Part shown: positions 18,243-27,125 of the stretch, one piece after another
How positions within the stretch are numbered: position 1 is the first letter of the stretch
Layout of the letters: each line of letters starts with the position of its first letter
Assembly (NCBI GenBank): GCA_946476985.1
Contig: CAMKWS010000003.1
Coordinates: 1 to 64,000 of the forward strand
Length of the DNA: 64,000 nt
Source: an uncultured Acetobacteraceae bacterium
Lineage (GTDB): Bacteria; Pseudomonadota; Alphaproteobacteria; Acetobacterales; Acetobacteraceae
Direction: 5' to 3'
Notes under the pieces: generated by a model
Told to the model about the DNA's origin: nothing
The model's database searches: none
Seen by the model: the letters and a program-made list of their open reading frames with translations, nothing else
Program-made: the position numbers and the translations under genes

Positions 18243-18483
18243 TGTCCGGTCACCTTTGGCTGGCTTAATGCCCCTTAACATGGCCCGCCTCAGCCCAGAC
18301 CTCTCACAAGTGGCCTTATACAGCGGCGGACGCAATGCCAAAACTCACAGAAAACAGGAAAATCTGTTTATCTGACGTACTTTTCTTCCCCTAACAGACA
18401 AAAATAAAAAACTTCCTAACAGCTCCCTACCTATCTTCACCGTCCTATGAGTTCGTCGCATAGCGCCCCTGAAAAAAGCTCTT

Positions 18484-19104
18484 ATGTCGGCTCAAGCAAT
18501 AAAACTACGCCCCAACACCCTTGACCTGACCGCCCTCAGGCAGGAAGCTCAGGCACCTAATTTTTTGACCTGTCTCTCCACAGCAAAGGCAGCCGCACGC
18601 ATGACAACCTCTAATATGTCTTTCACGCCAGAGCAGATTACCGCTCTCTTTATTGATGCGGCCCGCAATGGCGAAAATGACCTTGTCAAACAGTTCCTAG
18701 ATGCAGGGATGCCGGCAGACTGCGCAGATACGCGCGGCTATACCCCCCTCATTGTCGCTACATATAACGAGCAACTCGAAACCGCTCGCCTTCTGCTCGA
18801 ACATAAAGCAGACCCCAACGGTATTGACGCAAAAGGCGCCACAGCCCTCTCTGGCGTAGCCTTTAAGGGGTTTGAGGATATGGCCTTACTCCTCCTTGAG
18901 TTCGGTGCTGAGATTGATAAACCCAATCATGCAGGGCGTACGCCCCTCATGTTCGCCATTATGTTCGGGCGTAAAGCCATGGCTCAGCTGCTTCTTCAAA
19001 AAGGAGCAAACCCAGACTTACGCGATGCTGAAGGCCTATCCGCCCGTGAACTTGCGCACCGCCAAGGCCTTACTAGCCTCTTTAATGAAAGCACCTCCGC
19101 ATGA
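18484..19104 (+). CDS. Ankyrin-repeat protein
   Basis: Up to 206 residues with about four ankyrin repeats between residues 50 and 200, seen in TRGYTPLIVATYNEQLETAR, GATALSGVAFKGFEDMALLL and AGRTPLMFAIMFGRKAMAQL. No signal peptide or other domain is seen, so it is probably a cytosolic protein-binding scaffold. The first 40 residues are not repeat-like; an internal ATG at 18601 (AAAGG upstream) or 18616 may be the true start. It overlaps hisC by 4 bp (ATGA), so the two should be translationally coupled. Small ankyrin proteins of this sort occur in many Alphaproteobacteria; its partner is unknown. Confidence 0.8.
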   Translation: MSAQAIKLRPNTLDLTALRQEAQAPNFLTCLSTAKAAARMTTSNMSFTPEQITALFIDAARNGENDLVKQFLDAGMPADCADTRGYTPLIVATYNEQLETARLLLEHKADPNGIDAKGATALSGVAFKGFEDMALLLLEFGAEIDKPNHAGRTPLMFAIMFGRKAMAQLLLQKGANPDLRDAEGLSARELAHRQGLTSLFNESTSA

Positions 19105-20165
19105 GCCTTTTTTGGAATAAACACGTCCACGCCCTGCAGCCATATATTCCTGGTGAACAGCCCCGTATGACCAACTTGGTCAAGCTCAACACCAACGAAT
19201 CCCCCTATGGCCCCAGCCCACGTGTTCTAGAGGCGATTGCAAAAAGTGCTGATGACACGCTGCGCCTTTATCCTGATCCAACCGCCCTCAGCCTACGCCA
19301 AGCTATTGGGGCAAGTTTTAACGTCCCCGTAGAATGTGTGTTTACAGGCAATGGCTCTGATGAAGTTCTAGCCCACGCCTTCCGTGCCCTCTTTAAAGAT
19401 GATGCTCCTATCCTCTTTAGCGATGTCACTTACGGGTTCTATCCTATCTATTGCCAAATGTTCGGACTGGACTATCGCAGCATCGCATTGCGGGATGACT
19501 TCACCATCGCCCCAGCAGATTATGAAGGCCCTTCTGGCGGCGTCATCATTGCCAACCCCAACGCCAATACCGGCATCAGCCTCCCACTTTCTGCGATAGA
19601 ATCGCTCCTGCAACGCTTTACAGAGCAAACGGTTATTATTGACGAAGCCTATGTTGACTTCGGCGGTGAAAGTGCCATTGCGCTAACGCAGCGTTATACG
19701 AATCTTCTAGTTGTGCGTACCTTCTCAAAATCCTCGGGATTAGCAGGGCTTCGTGTGGGTTATGCCATTGGCTCACCGGAGCTAATTGATGGCCTCACAC
19801 GCGTAAAAGATAGCTTTAACTCCTATCCTCTTTCCCGCCCTGCCCTTGCCGGTGCCGAAGCCTCTATTAAAGATGAGGCATGGCTGCAACAAACCACCAA
19901 ACGCATTATTGCAACACGCGAGCGTACAACCCAAGAACTGGCAAAGCGTGGCTTTGAAGTCCTTCCATCCTCAGCCAACTTTATTCTGGCGCACCATCCA
20001 ACTCATGCAGCGCAAGAGCTTTTCACCTCCCTACGTGAACGTGCCGTCATCGTCCGCTACCAAGGTAGCAGCGCACGTATTAGTGATTGGCTCCGCATCA
20101 CCATCGGCACAGATGAGGAAATGAACGCTCTCCTCACCGCGCTTGATGCAATCATGGCGGACTGA
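19101..20165 (+). CDS. hisC: Histidinol-phosphate aminotransferase
   Basis: A 354-residue class I/II PLP aminotransferase for histidine synthesis. KLNTNESPYGPSPRVLEAI near residue 28 is the family's N-terminal signature, FTGNGSDEVLAHAF the cofactor phosphate region, NPNANTG the Asn-Pro block, IDEAYVDFGG the Asp/Tyr block, and RTFSKSSGLAGLRVGYAIG carries the PLP lysine at about 212. HisC enzymes can also act on aromatic amino acids, which cannot be excluded. It overlaps the ankyrin gene by 4 bp. No other his gene is in the window. Confidence 0.95.
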   Translation: MSLFWNKHVHALQPYIPGEQPRMTNLVKLNTNESPYGPSPRVLEAIAKSADDTLRLYPDPTALSLRQAIGASFNVPVECVFTGNGSDEVLAHAFRALFKDDAPILFSDVTYGFYPIYCQMFGLDYRSIALRDDFTIAPADYEGPSGGVIIANPNANTGISLPLSAIESLLQRFTEQTVIIDEAYVDFGGESAIALTQRYTNLLVVRTFSKSSGLAGLRVGYAIGSPELIDGLTRVKDSFNSYPLSRPALAGAEASIKDEAWLQQTTKRIIATRERTTQELAKRGFEVLPSSANFILAHHPTHAAQELFTSLRERAVIVRYQGSSARISDWLRITIGTDEEMNALLTALDAIMAD

Positions 20166-20197
20166 CCACCTACATATACTTACCCGAATCACTGCCA

Positions 20198-20228
20198 CGG
20201 CCTCTCATTTTCCTATAATGAGAGGCCG
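20198..20228 (+). terminator. Hairpin after hisC (possible terminator or attenuator)
   Basis: A 12-bp perfect stem CGGCCTCTCATT/AATGAGAGGCCG with a 7-nt loop lies 33 bp past the hisC stop and 42 bp before the aminopeptidase start. There is no T-run after it, so intrinsic termination would be weak; it may be an RNA-processing or attenuation structure. Confidence 0.45.
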
Positions 20229-20269
20229 CAATATCGTTATATCTCGCCCTTGTTAGAGGATACTTCACT

Positions 20270-21514
20270 ATGGCCACCTCATCCTTCACACATGAGCAAC
20301 TATTAGACCGCTTAGCCGAGGTCGCCGTCCGCACCGGCGTAAACATCACCTCAGGCCAACAGCTCGTTATCACAGCAGGGCTGGAGGCTGTGCCCCTCAT
20401 CCGCCGTATTACCGAGCATGCTTACAAAGCAGGGGCATCTTTAGTCACGACACTCTATCATGATGATGAAACAACTCTGGCTCGTTTCATCCATGGGCAT
20501 GAAGAGAGTTTTGATACAGCCTCCACATGGCTCTCTAACGGTATGGCTGAAGCCTTCCGTAACGGGGCAGCTCGTATGGCTATTACGGGCGGCAACCCCA
20601 CCTTACTTAAAAACCAAAACCCCAAACGAATCGCTCGCGCCAGCAAAGCCTCCGCAGCAGCAAGCCGCCCTGCGATGGAGCTCATTACCCAGTTCAGCAT
20701 CAATTGGAACATCGTTGCCTGTGCCACGCCAGAATGGGCACAACAGATATTCCCCGACCTCTCCGCAGAGGATGCCCTCGCTGCGTTATGGAAAGGTATC
20801 TTCCAAGCCTCACGCGTTGACGTCGCAGACCCTGTCGCCGCATGGGCTGAGCATAACCGCACCCTTCATGCACGTGCCGCTATGCTCAACGAACAACGCT
20901 TTGACGCTCTCCATTTCACAGGCCCCGGCACCGACCTCACAGTCGGCCTAGCTGATGGGCATCTCTGGACAGGTGGCGCAGAAGAGGCTGGCAATGGTGT
21001 CGTCTGCAACCCCAATATTCCAACAGAAGAAGTCTTCACCACCCCGCATTGCGCACGGGTAGAAGGTACCGTCTCCAGCACAAAGCCACTCTTCCACCAG
21101 GGCTCTCTCATTGACGGCATCCAAGTACGATTTGAAAAAGGCCGCATTGTCGAGGCCCACGCTGAAAAGGGCGAAGATGTCCTACAGCGTATTCTGGAAA
21201 GCGATGAAGGGGCTCGCCGCATTGGAGAAGTCGCCCTTGTGCCACATTCATCCCCTATTTCACAAAGCGGAATTCTGTATCGCAATACCCTCTTTGATGA
21301 AAATGCTGCCTGCCATATCGCCCTTGGCCAAGCCTACACCAGCTGCATGACCGATATTGAAGGGCTGAGCGAAGAAGAGCTCATCGCACGCGGAGCAAAT
21401 CATTCCATCATTCATATCGATTGGATGATTGGCTCTGATAAAATTGACATTGATGGCCTCAAAGACGGTGCCCGCCACCCCCTCATGCGTGCTGGCGAAT
21501 GGGTAAAAGACTAA
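20270..21514 (+). CDS. Aminopeptidase, M29 family (AmpS-like)
   Basis: A 414-residue metallo-aminopeptidase of family M29, which releases N-terminal residues from peptides in the cytosol. The N-terminal domain opens with LLDRLAEVAVRTGVNITSGQ. The C-terminal catalytic domain shows the expected metal ligands in order: Glu in NIPTEEVFTTP, Glu in RIGEVALVPHSS, His in AACHIALGQAY, and His/Asp in IIHIDWMIGSDKIDIDG. Length is normal. The downstream small gene starts 5 bp after its stop and is probably cotranscribed. Confidence 0.93.
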   Translation: MATSSFTHEQLLDRLAEVAVRTGVNITSGQQLVITAGLEAVPLIRRITEHAYKAGASLVTTLYHDDETTLARFIHGHEESFDTASTWLSNGMAEAFRNGAARMAITGGNPTLLKNQNPKRIARASKASAAASRPAMELITQFSINWNIVACATPEWAQQIFPDLSAEDALAALWKGIFQASRVDVADPVAAWAEHNRTLHARAAMLNEQRFDALHFTGPGTDLTVGLADGHLWTGGAEEAGNGVVCNPNIPTEEVFTTPHCARVEGTVSSTKPLFHQGSLIDGIQVRFEKGRIVEAHAEKGEDVLQRILESDEGARRIGEVALVPHSSPISQSGILYRNTLFDENAACHIALGQAYTSCMTDIEGLSEEELIARGANHSIIHIDWMIGSDKIDIDGLKDGARHPLMRAGEWVKD

Positions 21515-21519
21515 TAGAT

Positions 21520-21963
21520 ATGGCAATCACGCTAAACCCTGAGCACCTTCCTAAACTAGATATCGTAGCACTTGCTCAGTCGGGACATATTGTCCGGGCT
21601 GAGCGAGACACCGCCGAAGGTGGAGTTCCTGTTTTTCTGACAAAAGAAGGCTGGGACGAGCTCGTACTACAGCATCGTAAGCAAAGTAACGAGCCGATAG
21701 AGCAAACAGCTAGCCACCTATTACCCGCCTTAGAGAAAATATCTGCTCGTATTCTAGCCGAAGCCGCTCGTGCTACTGAAACGCAAAAGCAAGAACATGC
21801 TGCGTTATTTACATTAGAGACAGATCTCTTCCCCAGCTCGCCCCAAACTCGCCTTGTACTCGTCGCAGATAAAACGCACCCTGTTGTATGCGCTCTGCTC
21901 GGCACTCTAGCTCAAATCACACTGCTACTGGCAAGCCACAACACCACAATGGGTGAAGCCTAA
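21520..21963 (+). CDS. Small protein of unknown function
   Basis: I do not recognise this protein. Starting at the ATG at 21520 it has 147 residues; an upstream in-frame start at 21499 would overlap the aminopeptidase gene. There is no signal peptide. The first 60 residues include LDIVALAQSGHIVRAERD and FLTKEGWDELV, the middle (about 60-105) is predicted helical and charged, and the last 35 residues contain a hydrophobic stretch around VVCALLGTLAQITLLLAS. It is 5 bp behind the aminopeptidase gene, so an accessory role there is possible but unproven. Codon use looks like its neighbours. Confidence 0.6.
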   Translation: MAITLNPEHLPKLDIVALAQSGHIVRAERDTAEGGVPVFLTKEGWDELVLQHRKQSNEPIEQTASHLLPALEKISARILAEAARATETQKQEHAALFTLETDLFPSSPQTRLVLVADKTHPVVCALLGTLAQITLLLASHNTTMGEA

Positions 21964-22665
21964 CTGCTCATACGTCCTCCCCCGTTATCAGGGGAGGATC
22001 ATATGCACTGACATACCTATCCACGCTTAAAATCTATATTTCTTCATATCTTCCTTTGCCCACGAAAAAGCCGCTGCCTCCGCTCAATCCTCCAAACTAT
22101 ACTTGGAAAGAGCATGACCTCTGAATGTTTAACTTCAGATAAAGGAATAAGGCGTCGCGCACCCTTCTCCCAAAAAAATTCTACGATTCGAGACAAGAGA
22201 TATGAGCGTGAATGGTTAAAATCTAACAAAAACTTATCTTAAACTTAAAAAAGTGTTATCAAAATTTACGAAAATAGGCACATCACGTATAGATGATATT
22301 TAATAATATACGGTTCATTACCTTTATTAAGTATCACTTACACAACTATTTTTTATTAGTAACAAATTAATGATAAAATTAAATTAATTTTTACGTCAAT
22401 TAATCAAAATAATGATTAAATATAAAAAAAATTAAATATAAACAAAAAAATTAATAATATCATAATTATTCAATATATGTTCAAAACATACAAAATAAAC
22501 CCTAAGTATGACATAAAAAAAGCCACATAAAAACACAAAAGCGCCACAAAGTATCAAAAGAATATAACATACCTTTGGTTGTATAAATTACTCAAAAAAC
22601 AATCACAGGTTGCATTTATCTGAAAGAAATTTTCTAATCATGCTCCGATTAAGGGAGTTGGAATT
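21964..22665. other. Long AT-rich non-coding region before the CtrA-like gene
   Basis: About 700 bases without a convincing gene. Near its left end TCCTCCCC/GGGGAGGA (21975-21982 with 21991-21998) can pair with an 8-nt loop but has no T-run. From about 22200 to 22620 the DNA is almost wholly A and T with many TTAA tetramers and no clean TTAA-N7-TTAA CtrA box. AGGGAG before the ATG at 22666 is a good ribosome binding site. Confidence 0.55.
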
Positions 22666-23430
22666 ATGCGTATCCTCATCGCTGATAACGACAGCGCCAC
22701 AACTGATTATCTCGTAAAAGTACTAACCAAGTACTCTTACACAGTGGACCACGTAAAAACGGCCAAAGATGCTGTCGATATGTTTAAGCACTATGAGTAT
22801 GACCTATTCATTACTGAATTATCATTCCCTGATATGATGGGGGACGATGTCATTCGGCAAATCAGAAGAGCCCAAATTTCGACACCAATTATGGTCATCT
22901 CTCACAGGACAGATCCCCATACAAAGGTGGCGGCTTTTTCTGCTGGAGCAGATGATTACGTCACAAAACCATTCGACATCAATGAAGCTCAGGCACGTAT
23001 CCAGGCTCTCACCCGCCGTGCCTATGGTATCTCTGAACCTCGCTTACGCGTTGGACCATTAGAGCTCGACCTAGAAAGCCGCATGGTTAGCATTAACGGG
23101 CACTTCCTCCAACTAACGAGTAAGGAATACTCTATCCTAGAGCTCCTTCTCCTTCGCAAAGGGGCTGTGCTTACAAAGGATATGTTCCTCAATCATCTCT
23201 ATGGCGGCATTGACGAGCCTGAGATGAAAATCATTGATGTGTTCATTTGTAAACTACGCCGTAAATTACAACGCTACGGTGCAGACCAAATGATCACAAC
23301 TGTATGGGGCCGTGGATATATTTTACAGGAGCCCGCAACAGTTAACAACAATACACCACTACCGGACAACCAACAGCCTCTTACGGTTCCCCCTACAGGG
23401 GCGCCAGCGCCTCTCCAGCAAGCCGGTTAA
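22666..23430 (+). CDS. ctrA: CtrA-family response regulator with Glu51 in place of the phospho-acceptor Asp
   Basis: A 254-residue OmpR-type regulator. The winged-helix part (about 125-220) is nearly that of CtrA, with LTKDMFLNHLYGG, DEPEMKIIDVFICKLRRKL and TVWGRGYIL, so it should bind CtrA-type sites and control cell cycle, motility or envelope genes. The receiver (1-115) keeps Ser79 and Lys101, but the phospho-acceptor position reads FITELSFPD, with Glu51 encoded by GAA at 22816-22818, and the acidic pocket reads DND (7-9), so Asp8 is Asn. It is probably phosphorylation-independent and perhaps locked active. The last 32 residues are a Pro/Gln/Asn-rich tail ending QQAG, lacking the terminal AA seen in Caulobacter CtrA. 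Whether the genome has a second, canonical CtrA cannot be seen here. Confidence 0.88.
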   Translation: MRILIADNDSATTDYLVKVLTKYSYTVDHVKTAKDAVDMFKHYEYDLFITELSFPDMMGDDVIRQIRRAQISTPIMVISHRTDPHTKVAAFSAGADDYVTKPFDINEAQARIQALTRRAYGISEPRLRVGPLELDLESRMVSINGHFLQLTSKEYSILELLLLRKGAVLTKDMFLNHLYGGIDEPEMKIIDVFICKLRRKLQRYGADQMITTVWGRGYILQEPATVNNNTPLPDNQQPLTVPPTGAPAPLQQAG

Positions 23431-23446
23431 ATATGTCTTGATCAAG

Positions 23447-23485
23447 ATATCCCCTCAGCCCATGGACACATGGCTGAGGGGATAT
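23447..23485. terminator. Bidirectional hairpin between ctrA-like gene and glmM
   Basis: A 14-bp perfect stem ATATCCCCTCAGCC/GGCTGAGGGGATAT (23447-23460 with 23472-23485), extendable through CATG on each side of the loop, sits between two convergent genes. There is no long T-run on either side, so efficiency is uncertain. Confidence 0.6.
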
Positions 23486-23505
23486 AAATTTAAAAGAACC
23501 ACACT

Positions 23506-24873
23506 CTAATGAGCCATTTCACCAATGCGCTCACTTACATAATCCACAACCTCTTGAACAAGCTCTTCATCCTGCGCCTCAACCATGACACGGATCAAAG
23601 GTTCCGTACCACTTGCGCGCAAGACAAGTCGGCCTTTGTCGCCCAATCGTTCTTCTGCCCACTCTACAACCTCACTTAAAGCGGGGTTCTTCATGGGACT
23701 TTCACCCTTATAAGGCACATTCTTCAGGAGCTGTGGATATGGCTCAAACAAGGAAAAGAGCTGGCTTGCAGGCTGCTCAGCTTCTACTAAAGCTGCCAAC
23801 ACCTGCAACGCAGCTAACAGCCCATCGCCCGTAGTTGCATAGTCAGAAAGCACCATATGCCCTGACTGCTCGCCACCTAAGTTCCCCCCCGTCTCACGCA
23901 TACGCTCGACAACGTAACGGTCTCCTACAGCGGTGCGATAAAGGCTTAACCCCTGCGTCTGCAAATATTTCTCTAGCCCAATGTTAGACATCACAGTTGC
24001 GACAACTTCGGTCCCGTGCAAGCGGCCAAGACGTTTCCACAAAGTTGCAATTAGGGCCAATATTTGATCCCCGTCTACAATACGCCCCGTTTCATCTACA
24101 ATCAGCAAACGGTCCGCATCACCATCAAGGGCGATCCCACAATCAGCGCCATGCTGCTTTACAGCCTCCTGCAGCGCCTGTGGGTGCGTTGAGCCAACAC
24201 CATCATTAATATTCAATCCATCTGGTGCGGTACCGATGCTCACCACATCTGCCCCTAGCTCCCACAAAGCCGCTGGAGCAACACGGTAGGCTGAGCCATG
24301 AGCACAATCGAGCACGATCTTCAGGCCATCCAACCGTAACCCTCTTGGAAAAGAGGATTTTACACTTTCAATATACCGTCCTGCAGCATCATTCAGTCGA
24401 GAAGCTCGACCAATTTTTTCCGGTGATGCTAAACGCCCTGTGAGATCTTCTCCCATCAGAGCCTCAATCTCCATTTCCACGGCATCAGAAAGCTTAAAGC
24501 CATCCGGCCCAAAAAGCTTAATACCATTATCCGTGAAAGGATTATGCGATGCTGAAATCATCACGCCGAGGTCAGCCCTCAAAGAATGTGTTAGCAAAGC
24601 AACCGCAGGCGTTGGCAATGGCCCCACCAGCACAACATCAACCCCTGCCGCCAAGAAACCAGAGACCAGCGCACACTCAATCATATAACCAGAAAGACGT
24701 GTATCTTTCCCCAAAACAACCGTATGACGATGTGTACGACCTGCATCATTTTGCTTACAGAAATATAATCCAGCCGCTTGGCCTAGCTTCTGAGCAATTT
24801 CAACGGTCATGGGTGCGGTATTCGCAGTGCCACGTATTCCATCAGTCCCGAAAAACATCCGTCTGCTGGCCAT
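23506..24873 (-). CDS. glmM: Phosphoglucosamine mutase
   Basis: Interconverts glucosamine 6-phosphate and glucosamine 1-phosphate on the route to UDP-GlcNAc for peptidoglycan and [18 protein letters not shown] is the N-terminal signature, [18 protein letters not shown] carries the phosphoserine, [13 protein letters not shown] is the Mg-binding loop, [19 protein letters not shown] the sugar loop, and [14 protein letters not shown] the phosphate loop. The ATG at 24873 gives 455 residues and the normal N-terminus; an ATG at 24888 with GAGG four bases upstream is an alternative. It lies about 200 bp past ftsH, separated from it by a strong terminator. Confidence 0.97.
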   Translation of the reverse strand: MASRRMFFGTDGIRGTANTAPMTVEIAQKLGQAAGLYFCKQNDAGRTHRHTVVLGKDTRLSGYMIECALVSGFLAAGVDVVLVGPLPTPAVALLTHSLRADLGVMISASHNPFTDNGIKLFGPDGFKLSDAVEMEIEALMGEDLTGRLASPEKIGRASRLNDAAGRYIESVKSSFPRGLRLDGLKIVLDCAHGSAYRVAPAALWELGADVVSIGTAPDGLNINDGVGSTHPQALQEAVKQHGADCGIALDGDADRLLIVDETGRIVDGDQILALIATLWKRLGRLHGTEVVATVMSNIGLEKYLQTQGLSLYRTAVGDRYVVERMRETGGNLGGEQSGHMVLSDYATTGDGLLAALQVLAALVEAEQPASQLFSLFEPYPQLLKNVPYKGESPMKNPALSEVVEWAEERLGDKGRLVLRASGTEPLIRVMVEAQDEELVQEVVDYVSERIGEMAH

Positions 24874-24999
24874 GGCTCTCTTCCTCATCCGTCCTCTACG
24901 CTATCCCAAATGCCATACAACCGACATCTTGGATCAACCTTACACATATTGGTGAGGTCTCTAATGTCAGTCCTCCCTCAAATACGCAAGTAAATCATA

Positions 25000-25039
25000 A
25001 AAAATGGGTGTATGTGACACTCCACATACACCCATTTTT
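25000..25039. terminator. Strong bidirectional terminator after ftsH
   Basis: A perfect 17-bp stem AAAAATGGGTGTATGTG/CACATACACCCATTTTT (25000-25016 with 25023-25039) with a 6-nt loop. The A/T ends of the stem provide a T-run in both directions. It lies 35 bp past the ftsH stop on the minus strand. Confidence 0.92.
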
Positions 25040-25074
25040 CTGTGAGGAACTGAGATACTAACGGCTACCTAGCC

Positions 25075-26961
25075 TTATACAGGTTGCGGCATAGCTCCTT
25101 CAGTTTCAGCTAAACGCTGCTCTCCTCCTGATGAAGGTACAGAGGGACGTCGCCCATTAAAGGAGTGCTCCCCTTCATCTTGGCGGCCAAGTGGCTCACC
25201 ACGAATCACACGCCCTACTTCCTCACCCGTCAGCGTCTCATACTCTAACAAAGCTTCTGCAAGACGATGGAGCTCATCTAAATGAGTAAGAGCAAGATGG
25301 CGACACGTTGCATAAGCTTCATCTACAAGCTTACGAATTTCCTGATCCACCTCACGGCATGTCTGGCCAGACATTTTCTCAGGGTCATCATACGCCACCA
25401 TACCAAGGCGATCACTCATGCCCCAACGGGTAACCATATTACGTGCAAGATCTGTCGCTTGCTTAATATCCCCCGAAGCACCAGCACTAACTTCGTTATG
25501 ACCGAAGATCACCTCTTCACCCACACGTCCCCCCATGGCGATGACTAAGCGAGCCAAACACCATTTGCGATTATAGGACATGTTATCCTTCTCTGGCAGG
25601 TTCATCACCATACCAAGAGCTTGCCCGCGTGGAATGATCGTCGCTTTATGAATAGGGTCTGAACCCGGCGTATAATAAGACGCCAGAGCATGACCGCCCT
25701 CATGATACGCTGTCATACGCTTTTCATCTTCACTCATCACGAGTGAACGACGCTCAGCACCCATCATGACCTTATCTTTGGCCTCTTCAAACTGTGCCAT
25801 GGTCACAGTCCGCCCGCCTTGGCGAGCCGCAAAGAGCGCAGCTTCATTTACAAGATTAGCAAGATCAGCCCCAGAGAAACCCGGCGTGCCTCGTGCAATC
25901 ACCCGTGGGTTTACATCAGATGAAAGAGGCAGCTTCTTCATATGTACCTGAAGAATCTTTTCACGCCCGCCAACATCTGGGTTGGGCACAACCACTTGGC
26001 GATCAAACCGACCAGGGCGCAGTAAAGCCGGGTCCAGTACGTCCGGACGGTTCGTTGCAGCAATGAGGATAACCCCCTCATTACTATCAAAACCATCCAT
26101 TTCAACGAGCATCTGGTTAAGTGTTTGCTCACGCTCGTCATTACCACCGCCAAGGCCCATACCACGATGGCGGCCTACAGCATCGATCTCATCAATAAAG
26201 ATAATGCAAGGGGCGTTCTTCTTGCCTTGCTCAAACATATCGCGCACGCGTGAAGCACCTACACCCACGAACATCTCAACGAAGTCAGAACCTGAGATGC
26301 TGAAGAAAGGCACATTAGCCTCACCCGCAACAGCCCGAGCAAGCAATGTCTTACCCGTACCCGGTGGGCCAACCAGCAAAACCCCCTTCGGAATTTTACC
26401 GCCCAAACGAGTGAATTTTTGAGGATCTTTTAGGAAGTCGACAATCTCTTCTAGCTCTTCTTTGGATTCATCAATCCCTGCAACATCAGCAAAAGTGACA
26501 CGGCCTTTTTTCTCCGTCATCATCTTTGCACGAGACTTCCCAAAGCTCATCGCCCCACGGCCCGCGCCACCATTTTGCATCTGACGGAAGACCATAAAGC
26601 CGAGGCCCAACATCAGAACTATTGGCAAATAAGCTGCAATATAGCGCAGAATTGGATTATCATCATTCTGTGGTGGATGTGCTGTGACCTCTACCCCAGC
26701 AGATGTTAACCGCGGCACTAATGCAGGGTCAGACGGTGCATAAGTCTCGAAGGACGTGCCATTGGTTAACACGCCAGAGATATTCTGATCCCGGATCGTA
26801 ACAGAACGCACTTCGTGCTTATCTACATCATGCACGAAATCAGAATAAGCAATCTGTTGGATAGCCTTATGGTTGCCCCCCGGCTGGAACGCCGTCAGCA
26901 CTCCAATGGCCGCCAGAACTATGACCACCCAGATCGCAACATTACGGCCAATGTTGTTCAT
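25075..26961 (-). CDS. ftsH: ATP-dependent zinc metalloprotease FtsH
   Basis: A membrane-anchored AAA protease that degrades misfolded membrane proteins and regulatory substrates such as LpxC or heat-shock factors in other bacteria. Two N-terminal membrane helices (about 8-26 and 105-125) flank a periplasmic domain. Walker A is [14 protein letters not shown], Walker [16 protein letters not shown], the second region of homology [19 protein letters not shown], and the Zn site HEGGHAL, a HExGH form with Gly at the usual Ala. The ATG at 26961 gives 628 residues and the usual MNNIGRN start; 17 further upstream in-frame residues are unlikely to be translated. It follows tilS by 164 bp. Confidence 0.97.
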   Translation of the reverse strand: MNNIGRNVAIWVVIVLAAIGVLTAFQPGGNHKAIQQIAYSDFVHDVDKHEVRSVTIRDQNISGVLTNGTSFETYAPSDPALVPRLTSAGVEVTAHPPQNDDNPILRYIAAYLPIVLMLGLGFMVFRQMQNGGAGRGAMSFGKSRAKMMTEKKGRVTFADVAGIDESKEELEEIVDFLKDPQKFTRLGGKIPKGVLLVGPPGTGKTLLARAVAGEANVPFFSISGSDFVEMFVGVGASRVRDMFEQGKKNAPCIIFIDEIDAVGRHRGMGLGGGNDEREQTLNQMLVEMDGFDSNEGVILIAATNRPDVLDPALLRPGRFDRQVVVPNPDVGGREKILQVHMKKLPLSSDVNPRVIARGTPGFSGADLANLVNEAALFAARQGGRTVTMAQFEEAKDKVMMGAERRSLVMSEDEKRMTAYHEGGHALASYYTPGSDPIHKATIIPRGQALGMVMNLPEKDNMSYNRKWCLARLVIAMGGRVGEEVIFGHNEVSAGASGDIKQATDLARNMVTRWGMSDRLGMVAYDDPEKMSGQTCREVDQEIRKLVDEAYATCRHLALTHLDELHRLAEALLEYETLTGEEVGRVIRGEPLGRQDEGEHSFNGRRPSVPSSGGEQRLAETEGAMPQPV

Positions 26962-27125
26962 CTTTCTCAGAACCTCATGAAATCGGTCATGTGGAAAAGC
27001 TCCACACCACACATTTGTTCTCTGTAAGATAGGTATTTCTACTCATGTTCCTAGCCCCAACAGGACAGAAAGCTATAAAAAAACATCTTATGCCTAAAAT
27101 TATTCCCCTAAACAGCGTCTACTTC

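Noticed and set aside
22044-22229. 61-codon minus-strand frame in the gap before the CtrA-like gene
   Set aside because: No ribosome binding site or recognisable domain, and basic/low-complexity composition; judged chance.
21964-22665. CtrA self-regulation boxes (TTAA-N7-TTAA)
   Set aside because: Many TTAA tetramers occur, but I found spacings of 8 and 12 and no clean N7 pair; the density fits AT-richness alone.
24549-25061. 170-codon plus-strand frame opposite glmM extending through the ftsH terminator
   Set aside because: It overlaps conserved glmM coding sequence and a strong terminator; composition is not protein-like.
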